Source: an uncultured Methylococcaceae bacterium | GTDB lineage: Bacteria > Pseudomonadota > Gammaproteobacteria > Methylococcales > Methylococcaceae | Direction of reading: 5' to 3' | Assembly: GCA_903934875.1 (NCBI GenBank) | Contig: CAIZPP010000172.1 | Location: forward strand, 1-53,036 | Length of the DNA: 53,036 bases | In this document: in pieces, positions 44,098 through 52,450 of the stretch | Position numbering within the stretch: position 1 is the first letter of the stretch | How the letters are laid out: every line of letters starts with the position of its first letter | Position numbers and translations under genes: made by a program | Notes under the pieces: generated by a model | The model's input: the letters and a program-made list of their open reading frames with translations, nothing else | Databases searched by the model: none | What the model was told of the DNA's origin: nothing

Positions 44098-45633
44098 TTA
44101 ATAAATAAACCCTAATCCTAAATTAAACTCATGGGGTAGCGGGCCGCCGGCCGAGTGGATGTTGCGATAGTCCGCCTTAATTGCCACGTTAGGAATGGGC
44201 TTGTAAGTCAGTCCTGCTTGGTAAATCCAACGGTCCCAGGTTTTGTCGTCGGCAAAACCCTGGGGCACCGAGGCCAGCGTGTTATAACGTTCGTAGCGGA
44301 AGAAAGGCGCAAGATACTGGGTGCTCTCTTTCCACAGTAACGGCATCATGTCGTAAGCCGCTTCTGTGTACCAGCCATAATTGCGGCTGCCGACGACGGC
44401 GTTTTTGGCGGTCGGGTCATTGGCAAGATTTTGAGCGCTGACCAAGCCAGCATTGCCGATATACCCCAAGGCACCTAGGGCGCGCATTTCCAAGCCTCGC
44501 CAATGCCACTGGACATGGCCTTCGTATAGCTGTGTCAGCACGTTCGCCTTTTTACCCATGTAGTATTGCCCTTGACCGGCATCACCTACATAGGACGAAG
44601 TGCCAAGCGTCAAGCCCGGCGCGTATTTTGGCCGGTAATCCAGCCGTCCCACAAACGCTAAATCCTCGGCGAAGGCATGGCTGCCCTCCTGCTTGCCTTC
44701 GGCGATGCCCGCACTGGAAAAGCCCTTGGCATTCAGGCCGTTCACGGCATACATGCGATATTGCAAATCGGGCAGCACTTCACCAAACAGGCCACCCCCC
44801 AATTCAGCCCAAGTTGATGGAATGATGATCGTTTCCACATCCGGTCTGCGGTTGCCGTGGAAGGTGACCGGTTCGTGGATTTCATTGATGAAGCCCATAG
44901 GCATCAGCATCAAACCGGCGCGTATATTAGCGTTTTTATGCAGGAAAAAATCCAATGTGGAAAACTCTGCGGAGACTTCGCCTTTGACCTCGCTACCCGT
45001 GCCGCTGCTGGCATGTTCCCATTCAAACTCGTTATTCAAGACGATCCAATCGTTAAATTTATAACCCACATAAAGCACCGCCCGAGTCAGATCGACCGTA
45101 TTCTTTAGGTCGCCCTTGTTCGCGGTGTAATCGGTATAGAAAGCCTCGCCGTAGCCGCCGATGGAAAGCCCTCGGTTGACCCGGTACACTTGGGAAGCGG
45201 CTGGGCCTAAGCCATATTCGCTTTTGTATTCCCGCTTGTCGGGAATGAACAGCTTGGATTTTAACTTTTCGACTTCCGAGGCGAGAATATCGGTTTTGCG
45301 CTCGGCCTCGGATTTTGCGGCCTTAGGGGCGGCTGGCACCGGCTGTGTGGCCGGTGAACTCAGCTCCGCCGCATTGCCTGGGATCACCGCTGCCGCCTGC
45401 TGCGGCTTCGCCTCTGCATTCTGTGCCCCCTGCAAAGATTTCACTTCCTGCTTAGAGGCTTCGTTTTCGGCAGCCTTGGCTTTGAGCATCTCGATTTCTT
45501 TCTGTTGCTGCTGGATGATTTTCCACATTTCCGCCAGCGAAGCGGGCTTGGCTTTTGCCGCACTGGCCTCATGGTTGCTGAAAACCAGAAGGGCGGCTAT
45601 TCCCACTGAAGCCAGGGTATTGTTTGCTTTCAT
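44098..45633 (-). CDS. Outer-membrane porin-like beta-barrel with N-terminal coiled coil
   Basis: A 511-aa protein. Signal peptide ends near ASAA (residue 26). Residues about 35-70 form a coiled coil (WKIIQQQQKEIEMLKAKAAE), then an Ala/Pro/Gln-rich linker; from residue about 150 the sequence alternates as a barrel (GLSIGGYGEAFYTDY, VLYVGYKFNDWIVLNNEFEW) and ends in Tyr (LGLGFIY), the normal barrel terminus. It resembles phosphate-selective-porin-like or uncharacterised iron-regulated porins. A Fur box lies about 58 bp upstream. The stop codon lies in the target duplication of a family-1 MITE. Substrate unknown. Confidence 0.85.
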   Translation of the reverse strand: MKANNTLASVGIAALLVFSNHEASAAKAKPASLAEMWKIIQQQQKEIEMLKAKAAENEASKQEVKSLQGAQNAEAKPQQAAAVIPGNAAELSSPATQPVPAAPKAAKSEAERKTDILASEVEKLKSKLFIPDKREYKSEYGLGPAASQVYRVNRGLSIGGYGEAFYTDYTANKGDLKNTVDLTRAVLYVGYKFNDWIVLNNEFEWEHASSGTGSEVKGEVSAEFSTLDFFLHKNANIRAGLMLMPMGFINEIHEPVTFHGNRRPDVETIIIPSTWAELGGGLFGEVLPDLQYRMYAVNGLNAKGFSSAGIAEGKQEGSHAFAEDLAFVGRLDYRPKYAPGLTLGTSSYVGDAGQGQYYMGKKANVLTQLYEGHVQWHWRGLEMRALGALGYIGNAGLVSAQNLANDPTAKNAVVGSRNYGWYTEAAYDMMPLLWKESTQYLAPFFRYERYNTLASVPQGFADDKTWDRWIYQAGLTYKPIPNVAIKADYRNIHSAGGPLPHEFNLGLGFIY

Positions 45634-45690
45634 ACAATCACTCGGTAAATAACGTGAAGTTCTGTAAGCAAATTATAGGGGATGACTCAA

Positions 45691-45709
45691 ATAAATGCAA
45701 ATCATTATC
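45691..45709 (-). promoter_or_regulatory. Fur box upstream of the porin gene
   Basis: ATAAATGCAAATCATTATC matches the 19-bp Fur consensus GATAATGATAATCATTATC at 14 positions, and the following CATTTAGGATAATGA extends the ATTATC-type hexamers. Position 58-76 bp upstream of ATG 45633 suits repression by Fe-Fur. Confidence 0.7.
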
Positions 45710-45822
45710 ATTTAGGATAATGACCATCGCCACGTGGTTTCCTTGTTGGTTCAGCAGTTATGCAAAAACGTCTTAATCTAAGTAGGTGACCCTATATTTT
45801 TTAACTTTTCGGCTGGCAGGAG

Positions 45823-45914
45823 ATTAAGCCGTCCGTGGTGAGCCATGAGCTTGTCGATGGGTCGAACCAGGAACGGCTTAATCGTCCATCCTTCGACAAG
45901 CTCAGGACGAACCG
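45823..45914. repeat. Family-4 repeat (GAGCTTGTCGA type) between BLUF and porin genes
   Basis: ATTAAGCCGT (45823-45832) and ACGGCTTAAT (45873-45882) flank a TTGTCGATGGGTCGAACC stem, followed by a second arm CCTTCGACAAGCTCAGG. It is the same family as at 34327 and 48291. It may serve as the transcript end of the BLUF gene. Confidence 0.65.
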
Positions 45915-45926
45915 AGTTTGGCGGAT

Positions 45927-46349
45927 TTATGACATATTTTTCTTGAATGACATCAGCAGCCTTTGGCAGCGCGTAAGGTCTGAGGAAAACTCCGCGCCGG
46001 TCAGGGGGGTATTTAAGAATTCACTGTAGCCTGGTGTGGAACGCACATCAACCGCAGTCAGATCCCTGAAGCCCATCGACCAATCAGGAAATTGCCGCTC
46101 CGCCAGTGGTCCCTGCAAGAGTGTGAGCAGCCCCCTATGCCGCGGGTCACGTTGAATTTTGGCATAGAGTGTCTGCACAGCTTCTTTCTCGCCTTCTATC
46201 ACCTGCATGAAGTTACCGTCTTTGTAGAGCAATATCCCAGTGATGCCCGTTACGGTGTTATTTGCATGGCATTTAGCGAGGAGTTCGCCCAGTTCAGTCG
46301 ATAGGAGTGGCTTGACGGCAGAGCTCACATAAATCAGATAAAACAACAT
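45927..46349 (-). CDS. BLUF-domain blue-light sensor
   Basis: A 140-aa protein; GGAGG lies about 5 nt before ATG 46349. Residues 1-95 are a BLUF domain, which binds FAD and reports blue light: Tyr7 in LIYVSSA, Asn31 in NNTVTGITGILLY and Gln49 in NFMQVIEGE form the expected Tyr-Asn-Gln set, with W near WSMGF. There is no fused output domain, so it is a short single-domain BLUF that must signal through another protein. Its upstream region is built from a family-2 repeat remnant interrupted by a family-1 MITE. Confidence 0.93.
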   Translation of the reverse strand: MLFYLIYVSSAVKPLLSTELGELLAKCHANNTVTGITGILLYKDGNFMQVIEGEKEAVQTLYAKIQRDPRHRGLLTLLQGPLAERQFPDWSMGFRDLTAVDVRSTPGYSEFLNTPLTGAEFSSDLTRCQRLLMSFKKNMS

Positions 46350-46375
46350 ATGTCCTCCGAATGGTTTGAATGGGT

Positions 46376-46400
46376 TTCCTTTAGTATTTCTCTTTGTTAA
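46376..46400. repeat. Family-2 repeat remnant, left part, interrupted by family-1 MITE
   Basis: TCCTTTAGTATTTCTCTTTGTTAA matches the right interior of copy a (TCCTTTATTATTTTTCTTTGTTAA, near 20130-20153). After the inserted MITE (46401-46538) and its duplicated TTTGTTAA, the same element continues as GATAAAAACGCTGTA (46547-46561). Confidence 0.7.
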
Positions 46401-46538
46401 CTGATGTTACGCAACCGTGTAAGCTGTAGCCCGGATGTTGTGGAGTGCGGCGACTCGTCGCCGCCTGTTGCGTCCAGCGGCGACGAGTCGCCGCACTCCA
46501 CAAGTTGCCATCCTCTAGCGAGGACTGCGTAACATCAG
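46401..46538. mobile_element. Family-1 MITE, copy 3 (138 bp), nested in a family-2 repeat
   Basis: Perfect termini CTGATGTTACGCA / TGCGTAACATCAG, with an 8-bp target duplication TTTGTTAA (46393-46400 and 46539-46546). The interior shares GTGGAGTGCGGCGACTCGTC and GTAGCCCGGA / CCATCCTCTAGCGA words with copy 2 in inverted order. Removing it restores an uninterrupted family-2 right end. Confidence 0.9.
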
Positions 46539-46710
46539 TTTGTTAAGATAAAAACGCTGTAAAAAATGCAAATCTGGAATGCTAGCGATAAAAGTAGCAC
46601 ATAGGCCGTTTTTGTCGGGTAACAAAAAACACGTTGCCAAAACGACGGAACACGCCTGTTGCGCCTTACTGCGTTGAGGGAAGCTCATTATTGCCCTTTC
46701 ATTCCAGTAA

Positions 46711-46742
46711 TCAAGTAACTCTTTGATGTTGAAGATGCTGCA
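46711..46742. repeat. Family-2 terminus adjoining the malic enzyme stop
   Basis: TCAAGTAACTCTTTGATGTT followed by GAAGATGCTGCA matches the 32-bp terminus of copies b and d-right, ending 2 nt before the malic enzyme stop codon. The 46562-46710 interval between the two family-2 ends shows nothing else recognisable. Confidence 0.7.
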
Positions 46743-46744
46743 AG

Positions 46745-48181
46745 CTAGGCCGAAAAAACTGACGCGCCAAGCAATTGCGATCGTGCGACACCGGTTCGCC
46801 GGGCGGCGGCCTCAACGGCTTTGGCAACCGCAGGCACCACCCGCTTGTCAAACACAGAGGGGATGATGTACTCGGCTTGGAGTTCGCTGTCTGCGATAAT
46901 GCCGGCTATGGCTGCGGCAGCGGCCATTTTCATTTCTTCATTGATCCGCGTGGCCCGGCAGGCAAGCGCACCGGCGAACATGCCGGGGAAACAAAGCACA
47001 TTGTTGATTTGGTTGGGGTAGTCGGAACGCCCCGTGGCGATCACTGCAACATAGGGCGCGGCCACATTGGGCATGATTTCCGGGACCGGGTTGGCCATCG
47101 CAAACACAATGGGGTCAGCCGCCATAGCCTTCAAATCCTCCGGTGTCAATATTCCCGGAACCGAAAGCCCGAGGAAAACATCGGCTCCTTGGATAATGTC
47201 ATGTATCGTGCCGCGTTCCTGTTTGGGGTTGGTGTGGGTCGCATACCAATCTTTGATGCTGTTCATATTCTCCACACGCTCGGCATAAATCGCGCCCTTG
47301 GTGTCGCAGCCAATGATGTTTTGCACACCGGCGGCCATCAGAATCTTGCTGCAAGCCACTCCCGCCGCGCCGACTCCATTGACTACCACTTTCAGGTCGG
47401 CCATTTTCTTGCCCACCAGCTTGGTCGCATTAATCAATGCCGCCAGCACAACCACCGCCGTGCCATGCTGGTCATCGTGGAAAACCGGTATGTCCAGTTC
47501 TTCGCGCAGCCTTTCTTCAATCTCAAAACAGCGGGGGGAGGAAATATCCTCTAGATTGATGCCGCCAAACGCAGGGGCAATGGCTTTGACGGTGCGGACA
47601 ATCTCATCCGGGTCTTTGGTGGCCAGGCAGATCGGGAATGCGTCCACGCCGCCGAATTCCTTAAACAGCATCACCTTGCCCTCCATGACCGGCATCGCCG
47701 CTTCCGGCCCTATGTCACCTAGCCCTAGGACTGCCGTGCCATCGCTTACCACCGCCACCATGTTCTTCTTGATGGTCAGGGTGTAAGCCAGTTCGGGAGA
47801 ATTGTGGATGGCCTCACAAATGCGCGCGACACCGGGGGTGTACGCCATGGATAGATCGTCCCGATTGGTTAGCGGGGTTTTGGAAATCACCTCGATTTTG
47901 CCGCCCTGATGCATCAGAAAAGTGCGGTCGGAAACACTGATCACGTCGATGCCCTCCACCTGGCGGGCGGCAACGACAATTTCTTCGGCATGTTTGCTGG
48001 AGGCGGCATCCACCGTGATGTCGCGCAAGACGGTGTCGTCAACCACCGCGACTAAATCGACAGCGCCAATATCTCCTCCTGCCCGGCCAATGGCGAGAGC
48101 CAAAGCCCCTAGGGTTCCTACTTGTTTGGAGAGTTTGACGCGAAGGGTGAAGCTGTAACTTGCACTGGGTCTAGTAGACAT
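46745..48181 (-). CDS. NAD-dependent malic enzyme with N-terminal ACT-like domain
   Basis: A 478-aa cytoplasmic enzyme that oxidatively decarboxylates malate to pyruvate. Residues about 8-90 form an ACT-like regulatory domain (KLSKQVGTLGALALAIGRAG). The catalytic part has SMAYTPGVARICEAI (catalytic Tyr), KKNMVAVVSDGTAVLGLGDI, PAFGGINLEDISSPRCFEIE and FHDDQHGTAVV (metal site), then a Rossmann fold with VVNGVGAAGVA. Length matches the short bacterial class. Cofactor preference (NAD or NADP) is assigned by family only. Neighbouring PPi-PEPCK acts on the same C3/C4 node. Confidence 0.95.
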   Translation of the reverse strand: MSTRPSASYSFTLRVKLSKQVGTLGALALAIGRAGGDIGAVDLVAVVDDTVLRDITVDAASSKHAEEIVVAARQVEGIDVISVSDRTFLMHQGGKIEVISKTPLTNRDDLSMAYTPGVARICEAIHNSPELAYTLTIKKNMVAVVSDGTAVLGLGDIGPEAAMPVMEGKVMLFKEFGGVDAFPICLATKDPDEIVRTVKAIAPAFGGINLEDISSPRCFEIEERLREELDIPVFHDDQHGTAVVVLAALINATKLVGKKMADLKVVVNGVGAAGVACSKILMAAGVQNIIGCDTKGAIYAERVENMNSIKDWYATHTNPKQERGTIHDIIQGADVFLGLSVPGILTPEDLKAMAADPIVFAMANPVPEIMPNVAAPYVAVIATGRSDYPNQINNVLCFPGMFAGALACRATRINEEMKMAAAAAIAGIIADSELQAEYIIPSVFDKRVVPAVAKAVEAAARRTGVARSQLLGASVFSA

Positions 48182-48247
48182 TTTTGTTAATCAAAGTTAG
48201 AGAATTAGTATGTTATTGTTATGAATACCCGGTTTTCGACAGGCAAA

Positions 48248-48278
48248 GACCGACTCGGTCTTTAAGACCGAGTCGGTC
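48248..48278. repeat. 13-bp perfect inverted repeat
   Basis: GACCGACTCGGTC / GACCGAGTCGGTC around TTTAA, 67 bp upstream of the malic enzyme start. No T-run follows on either strand, so it is more likely an operator or dispersed repeat than a terminator. Confidence 0.6.
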
Positions 48279-48290
48279 TAGTCTTACCAT

Positions 48291-48383
48291 CCGTTCGCCC
48301 TGAGTCCCGAGTACTGAGCTAGTCGAAGGGTGAACGGCACTGGCAAAGCCCATTCATGCTTCGACAGGCTCGGCACGAACGGG
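48291..48383. repeat. Family-4 repeat pair
   Basis: CCGTTCGCCCTGAGTCCCGA...GAAGGGTGAACGG (48291-48337) and CATTCATGCTTCGACAGGCTC...GAACGGGG (48351-48383), the same two arms as at 34350-34456. It lies between the PPi-PEPCK stop and the malic enzyme promoter region. Confidence 0.7.
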
Positions 48384-48401
48384 GCATTGCGTACGTCCTG
48401 C

Positions 48402-51400
48402 CTATGCCACAGACGGGTCCGTGCCCAAGGTGCCGGTCAAAGTTTCCAAATAGGCGGGACTGCCGACAGTGGCAAGCATTTTTTTCGCCTGCTCGATCCG
48501 GTTATTCAAATCCAACTCTACGCACCAATTCGATCCTGCACGTTTGCGCAGGAAGGATTCCAGATAGGCACAATGCCTTTGCCAAAGTGCCACATCTTGT
48601 TTTTGCTTGGTGACTAGGCGCTTATTATACCACTGCGAGGCCAGTAGGGATTCCCGGCTGAATAACTCACGAATCTCAGGGGCGTGGACATCCTTGCCTT
48701 GGTAGCTGCCCTCGGCCATGCAATACAGCAAAGCGCGGATCGGCGGACAGGCATCTTCGATGCTGCCATCGTCCAAGTAACGCTGGGCGACGCGGCGCTG
48801 GGTTTCGACAATATTATCCACGCCATCGGCGAAGGATTCTAGGTCTTGGGTTTCCGGCCTGAGAATGGCCTCATTGAACACAGCCGCCGGGCTGTCGAAA
48901 ATTTTGCCCAAGAAGCTATGCACGAAATGGCTGGTGATGCGGTAGCCGAGCCGGCTGGCCAGCACGGTGCGGCCTTGGTATGCAAAATCGTCAACCGGTT
49001 CAAGATGTCCTTCCTTGATCAGATTTTGCGGGTTGCGGGCTTTGCTCGACAGCCTCGACCAAATTTCCGGCATCAACAAGCTGATGTCGTGATCGACGCG
49101 CATATTCGGGCCGATGTGGCCTGCGGGTGTGCTGAATCCTGCGTAACCGGAAAGGATAAAGCCGACCAGCGTATTATTGAGATCAATGACGGGTCTTAAG
49201 GCGTTGAACGGCCCCTTGGTCAATGCGCCCTCGCTGCCCGCGCCCGTGGTGGAGGGGGATTTGCCGGTGAGGCTGCAAATATAATCCATGAACAATTCCG
49301 GCAATTCTTGATAATGGATCGGGTTGTAGACCGCCAAAGAGCGGATGCCGGTTTCAGGCTCAGGCGGATTGTTGCGGCGGCCTGCCAGAATGGCATCTAC
49401 AGGATGGCACAAGGGTTGGTCCAAGGGGATGCGCCGGTACAGGCGCACACCCATCTCCGCGATATGCGCTTTCAACGGGTCAACCAAATCGTCGCGCAAT
49501 TGCAAATAGCGCGGGTTTTTGCTGGGCTTGCCGTCCACCAGCCGGGTATGGGCGGAGGAAACGGTATACCCTGTGCTGTTGTTGGCGGCACGCTTGAGCA
49601 GGTCTTTCATCGGCTGGGTATATTGGTCGAAGCCGATGACATCCGCAACGATCTTCTTAACCTGCCCCCTGGTGAGCGGTTCGAAATTGGAAATGAAGTT
49701 GCCTGGCTTGGCCAAGTCGCTTTCCGTTTGCGGGTCCATGCCACGGTGCACGGCATCGTCGGGACGCTGGAACAGCCGGTACTCGCAGTTGTGGGTCAGT
49801 TTCACCACCGGCCACTCCAGTTCTTTATGCAGGTAGCCCAAGCGTTTGGACGGCACTAATATGGATGCGGTGATATCATCCTCCATCTGCGCCTTCTCGG
49901 CCGGGATGAAATCTTGGCGCAATTTGAACACGCGCCAGGCTCCGTTGGTCTCAAACCCCACCCGCAAGTTGGAGGCAATCAGCCGGCGGTCAACCAATTT
50001 CAGTTCATGGGCCGGGTGGCCGTTGATGTAATCCACGCAAAAATGGCTGCGCCAGTCATTCCCCCAATCGACGCGGTAGAAGCGCTTGATCAGAAAGACC
50101 AGGGATTTGATCCGGTTGGGAATGCTCTGCAACCAAGCATTGTACTCCGGGGTGTAATCGCGCGACGGGGTCAGCAATTTAATCACCGAGCCAAGGCTGC
50201 GCTTGGGACTCAGCACGGAGCGGCTGGTATGGCCCGGCACCCGCAGTTCGGGATGGACGCGGTCGGCATAATCCCGCGTGAATACGGCATCGACTTGGTT
50301 CAGGTCGTCGTCCAAATCGGCCACGAAAAACGGCATGAACAGAATGGCGGATTCGATGGACTTGGAAATCTCCGACTTGCCGCCGCCCGAGACAGTGCAG
50401 GGCTTATGGCAAAACGTGCCCTCGGGATTGGTGCCGATTAGCCGCCACGAAGGGCCACCGGGAAATTTCTGCATGAACACCTTGTAACCCGTCGGGTGCA
50501 TGTAGACCTTGTCCGGTTCCAAAGCCAGCGTTTGGCGCTTTCCTTCCCATTCCCAAGAGACGGTCTGGCTGGGCAAGTCGATGCGGACGTTTTCTTGGAC
50601 ATAAATGAGCTGCGGGTAAAGCCGGTCCACCGCATAGCCTTCCGCTTGCCATTCGATGACATCGCCAAACCGCTCCACCGCCTCGGCCAGACTGTAACCG
50701 GTGTCATGGAAGCGGCTGTCGGCACCGAACTCCTCGCCGTGGTTGTGGCGCGGGAAGGTCAGGGCACCGCCGGCATGTTCTTCTTCGACCAGGCCGAAAA
50801 GATTGGCCGCATAGCTGATTTGGGTTTTGACTTCTTTTTTGCAATAGCCAAAATAATTGTCCGCCAGCACGGTGACAATGACCCCGGAGGCGTCACGCGC
50901 GGTGATTTTGAACGGCAGGCCATTGTTGTAGCGCTCTGTTTCGTCGCTCCAACACATGCCGTCGGCCTGTTGCCGCGCACTTGCCTCGCTGACATGCGGC
51001 AGGCCCAATTCCTTCTTGGTCAAGTCGATCAAGTGCGGGGCCAAAATGACGCAGCCCGTGTGCCCGCTCCAATGCTCGGTGTCCAAGCCGGGGTCGTTGG
51101 TGGGCAGGAACGGGTTGCCGGCATTGCCGAAGATGCTTTCGACAAAATCCAAGTTCGACACCAGGCTACCGGGCGCGAAAAAGCGGATTTCCATAGATTT
51201 GAGGCTGAGGAAGCCCGGCACTTCAGGACAGATCACCGGCCTGATCAACAGCGAGACGAACACCTCGGCTTCCTTTTCCTGCCCGTGGGTGAACGGAACG
51301 CAGAGCAAGTCTTGCGGCGGGTTCAATGCGGACTGCAACAGTTTGGCAAAGACTGGTTTGGGCACGGCTTTCTTGTCGCCGGGTATGGGGAAGCCGCCCT

Positions 51401-51866
51401 CGGCGATGTGGAAGCTGCCTTCCGTGGTGCGGCGGTCATTCAGCGGATTGTGCAAGACACCTTGCGTGACCTTGTAACTTTTTAAGTATTTCGACTCATG
51501 GAAATCTTCCTGCGGCGGCAGGGACAGTTCGCGGGCCAAGCCATGCCGGTGCAGGGTCAGGGTGGAGGAGGGCAGCTTGGGAACCGGCTGGATTGCCACA
51601 TCTTCCAGATAACGGTCCAGAAACGCCTGGATGCGCTGGTCCGACGGGCACAAATATTCAACCAGCCGGTGGGATTTCTCCCGGTAGGAATCCAGCAAAT
51701 CTCGGGTGGTGGCGATAAACTGCCCGGTGTCCACCGCTTCGCAAACTGGCTGGCCTTCCGCTGCAAGCAGCAGATTGATATGCAAATGGCGCTGGTGCTG
51801 CAAGCCTAGGCTGCCGTCGATAACATGACTTTCGGAGGAGAGGCCCAGTGTGCTTTCAATATCCAT
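48402..51866 (-). CDS. Probable PPi-type phosphoenolpyruvate carboxykinase
   Basis: A 1154-aa cytoplasmic protein of a family long annotated as hypothetical. Size and a P-loop-like block near residue 495 (HKPCTVSGGGKSEISKSI) agree with the PPi-dependent PEPCK described from Propionibacterium and Entamoeba, which interconverts oxaloacetate + PPi and PEP + CO2 + Pi. Other conserved-looking blocks are WSGHTGCVILAPHLIDL, FPRHNHGEEFGADSRFHDTG and AGFSTPAGHIGPNMRVDHDIS. No signal peptide. Adjacent malic enzyme supports a role in C3/C4 interconversion, and PPi use would suit methanotroph glycolysis. I recall the family from memory; ATP/GTP-type signatures are absent. Confidence 0.72.
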   Translation of the reverse strand: MDIESTLGLSSESHVIDGSLGLQHQRHLHINLLLAAEGQPVCEAVDTGQFIATTRDLLDSYREKSHRLVEYLCPSDQRIQAFLDRYLEDVAIQPVPKLPSSTLTLHRHGLARELSLPPQEDFHESKYLKSYKVTQGVLHNPLNDRRTTEGSFHIAEGGFPIPGDKKAVPKPVFAKLLQSALNPPQDLLCVPFTHGQEKEAEVFVSLLIRPVICPEVPGFLSLKSMEIRFFAPGSLVSNLDFVESIFGNAGNPFLPTNDPGLDTEHWSGHTGCVILAPHLIDLTKKELGLPHVSEASARQQADGMCWSDETERYNNGLPFKITARDASGVIVTVLADNYFGYCKKEVKTQISYAANLFGLVEEEHAGGALTFPRHNHGEEFGADSRFHDTGYSLAEAVERFGDVIEWQAEGYAVDRLYPQLIYVQENVRIDLPSQTVSWEWEGKRQTLALEPDKVYMHPTGYKVFMQKFPGGPSWRLIGTNPEGTFCHKPCTVSGGGKSEISKSIESAILFMPFFVADLDDDLNQVDAVFTRDYADRVHPELRVPGHTSRSVLSPKRSLGSVIKLLTPSRDYTPEYNAWLQSIPNRIKSLVFLIKRFYRVDWGNDWRSHFCVDYINGHPAHELKLVDRRLIASNLRVGFETNGAWRVFKLRQDFIPAEKAQMEDDITASILVPSKRLGYLHKELEWPVVKLTHNCEYRLFQRPDDAVHRGMDPQTESDLAKPGNFISNFEPLTRGQVKKIVADVIGFDQYTQPMKDLLKRAANNSTGYTVSSAHTRLVDGKPSKNPRYLQLRDDLVDPLKAHIAEMGVRLYRRIPLDQPLCHPVDAILAGRRNNPPEPETGIRSLAVYNPIHYQELPELFMDYICSLTGKSPSTTGAGSEGALTKGPFNALRPVIDLNNTLVGFILSGYAGFSTPAGHIGPNMRVDHDISLLMPEIWSRLSSKARNPQNLIKEGHLEPVDDFAYQGRTVLASRLGYRITSHFVHSFLGKIFDSPAAVFNEAILRPETQDLESFADGVDNIVETQRRVAQRYLDDGSIEDACPPIRALLYCMAEGSYQGKDVHAPEIRELFSRESLLASQWYNKRLVTKQKQDVALWQRHCAYLESFLRKRAGSNWCVELDLNNRIEQAKKMLATVGSPAYLETLTGTLGTDPSVA

Positions 51867-51946
51867 ACGTCTTTCCCGTTACAGTTTATAAATAAAGCGG
51901 ATGCCGGCTATCCGGCGTTTTGGTTAAATTACTGGCTAGGCCTATG

Positions 51947-52006
51947 TGGAGTGCGGCGACTTGTCGCCGCTTTTCGTGCCGTGCGGCGACGAGTCGCCGC
52001 ACTCCA
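51947..52006. repeat. Family-1-type core palindrome without MITE termini
   Basis: TGGAGTGCGGCGACTTGTCG...CGGCGACGAGTCGCCGCACTCC is the same core as in MITE copies 2 and 3, but no CTGATGTTACGCA ends flank it. It is about 80 bp upstream of the PPi-PEPCK start. The rest of 51867-52296 contains no gene or further structure that I can support. Confidence 0.7.
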
Positions 52007-52296
52007 AAGCCCCAAGTTGCCGCTTGTGGAGGACAAACTCGTTGCCCAGCCAGTGGGCTGAACGATGATGCTAGCCAATTTTACCGCCCCGATTAGCCAA
52101 AGGCTAGGGTTTATCGACAGCTTACAGCATTAACTAGGCCAATGGAGTGCAGGGATCAAAAAAACCAAAAAATCAGCGCGATAAGCCTATCCATAGGCAA
52201 TAGAGGGGAACTTGCCAGCCCAAGTCTGTGCAGGGCCAATGCAAACGCATCAATACGGGGCAGGGGACAAAGGCTGGGTAGGCTGGAGTAAGCCTG

Positions 52297-52436
52297 TACA
52301 AAATTGGACAAAGTGTAGGATGGGCAAAGGCACTTTAGGGCCGTGCCCATCTTGGTCGGTGCGCTTTGATGGGCACGGCCCTGCGGCCTTTGCCCATCCT
52401 ACCAGTCAACCATTTTTAGAGTGATACGGGAGTAGT
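52297..52436. repeat. Family-3 repeat (TAGGATGGGCAAA), copy B
   Basis: From TACAAAATTGGACAAAGTGTAGG to GAGTGATACGGGAGTAGT, this is the reverse complement of copy A (8260-8416), with the outermost left terminus degenerate. As with copy A, it ends next to a minus-strand stop codon (52451). Confidence 0.8.
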
Positions 52437-52450
52437 TTTTGAGCAAATCC

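Noticed and set aside
48248-48278. 13-bp palindrome as terminator of the PPi-PEPCK gene
   Set aside because: There is no T-run on the minus strand after the stem, so it is recorded as an inverted repeat only.
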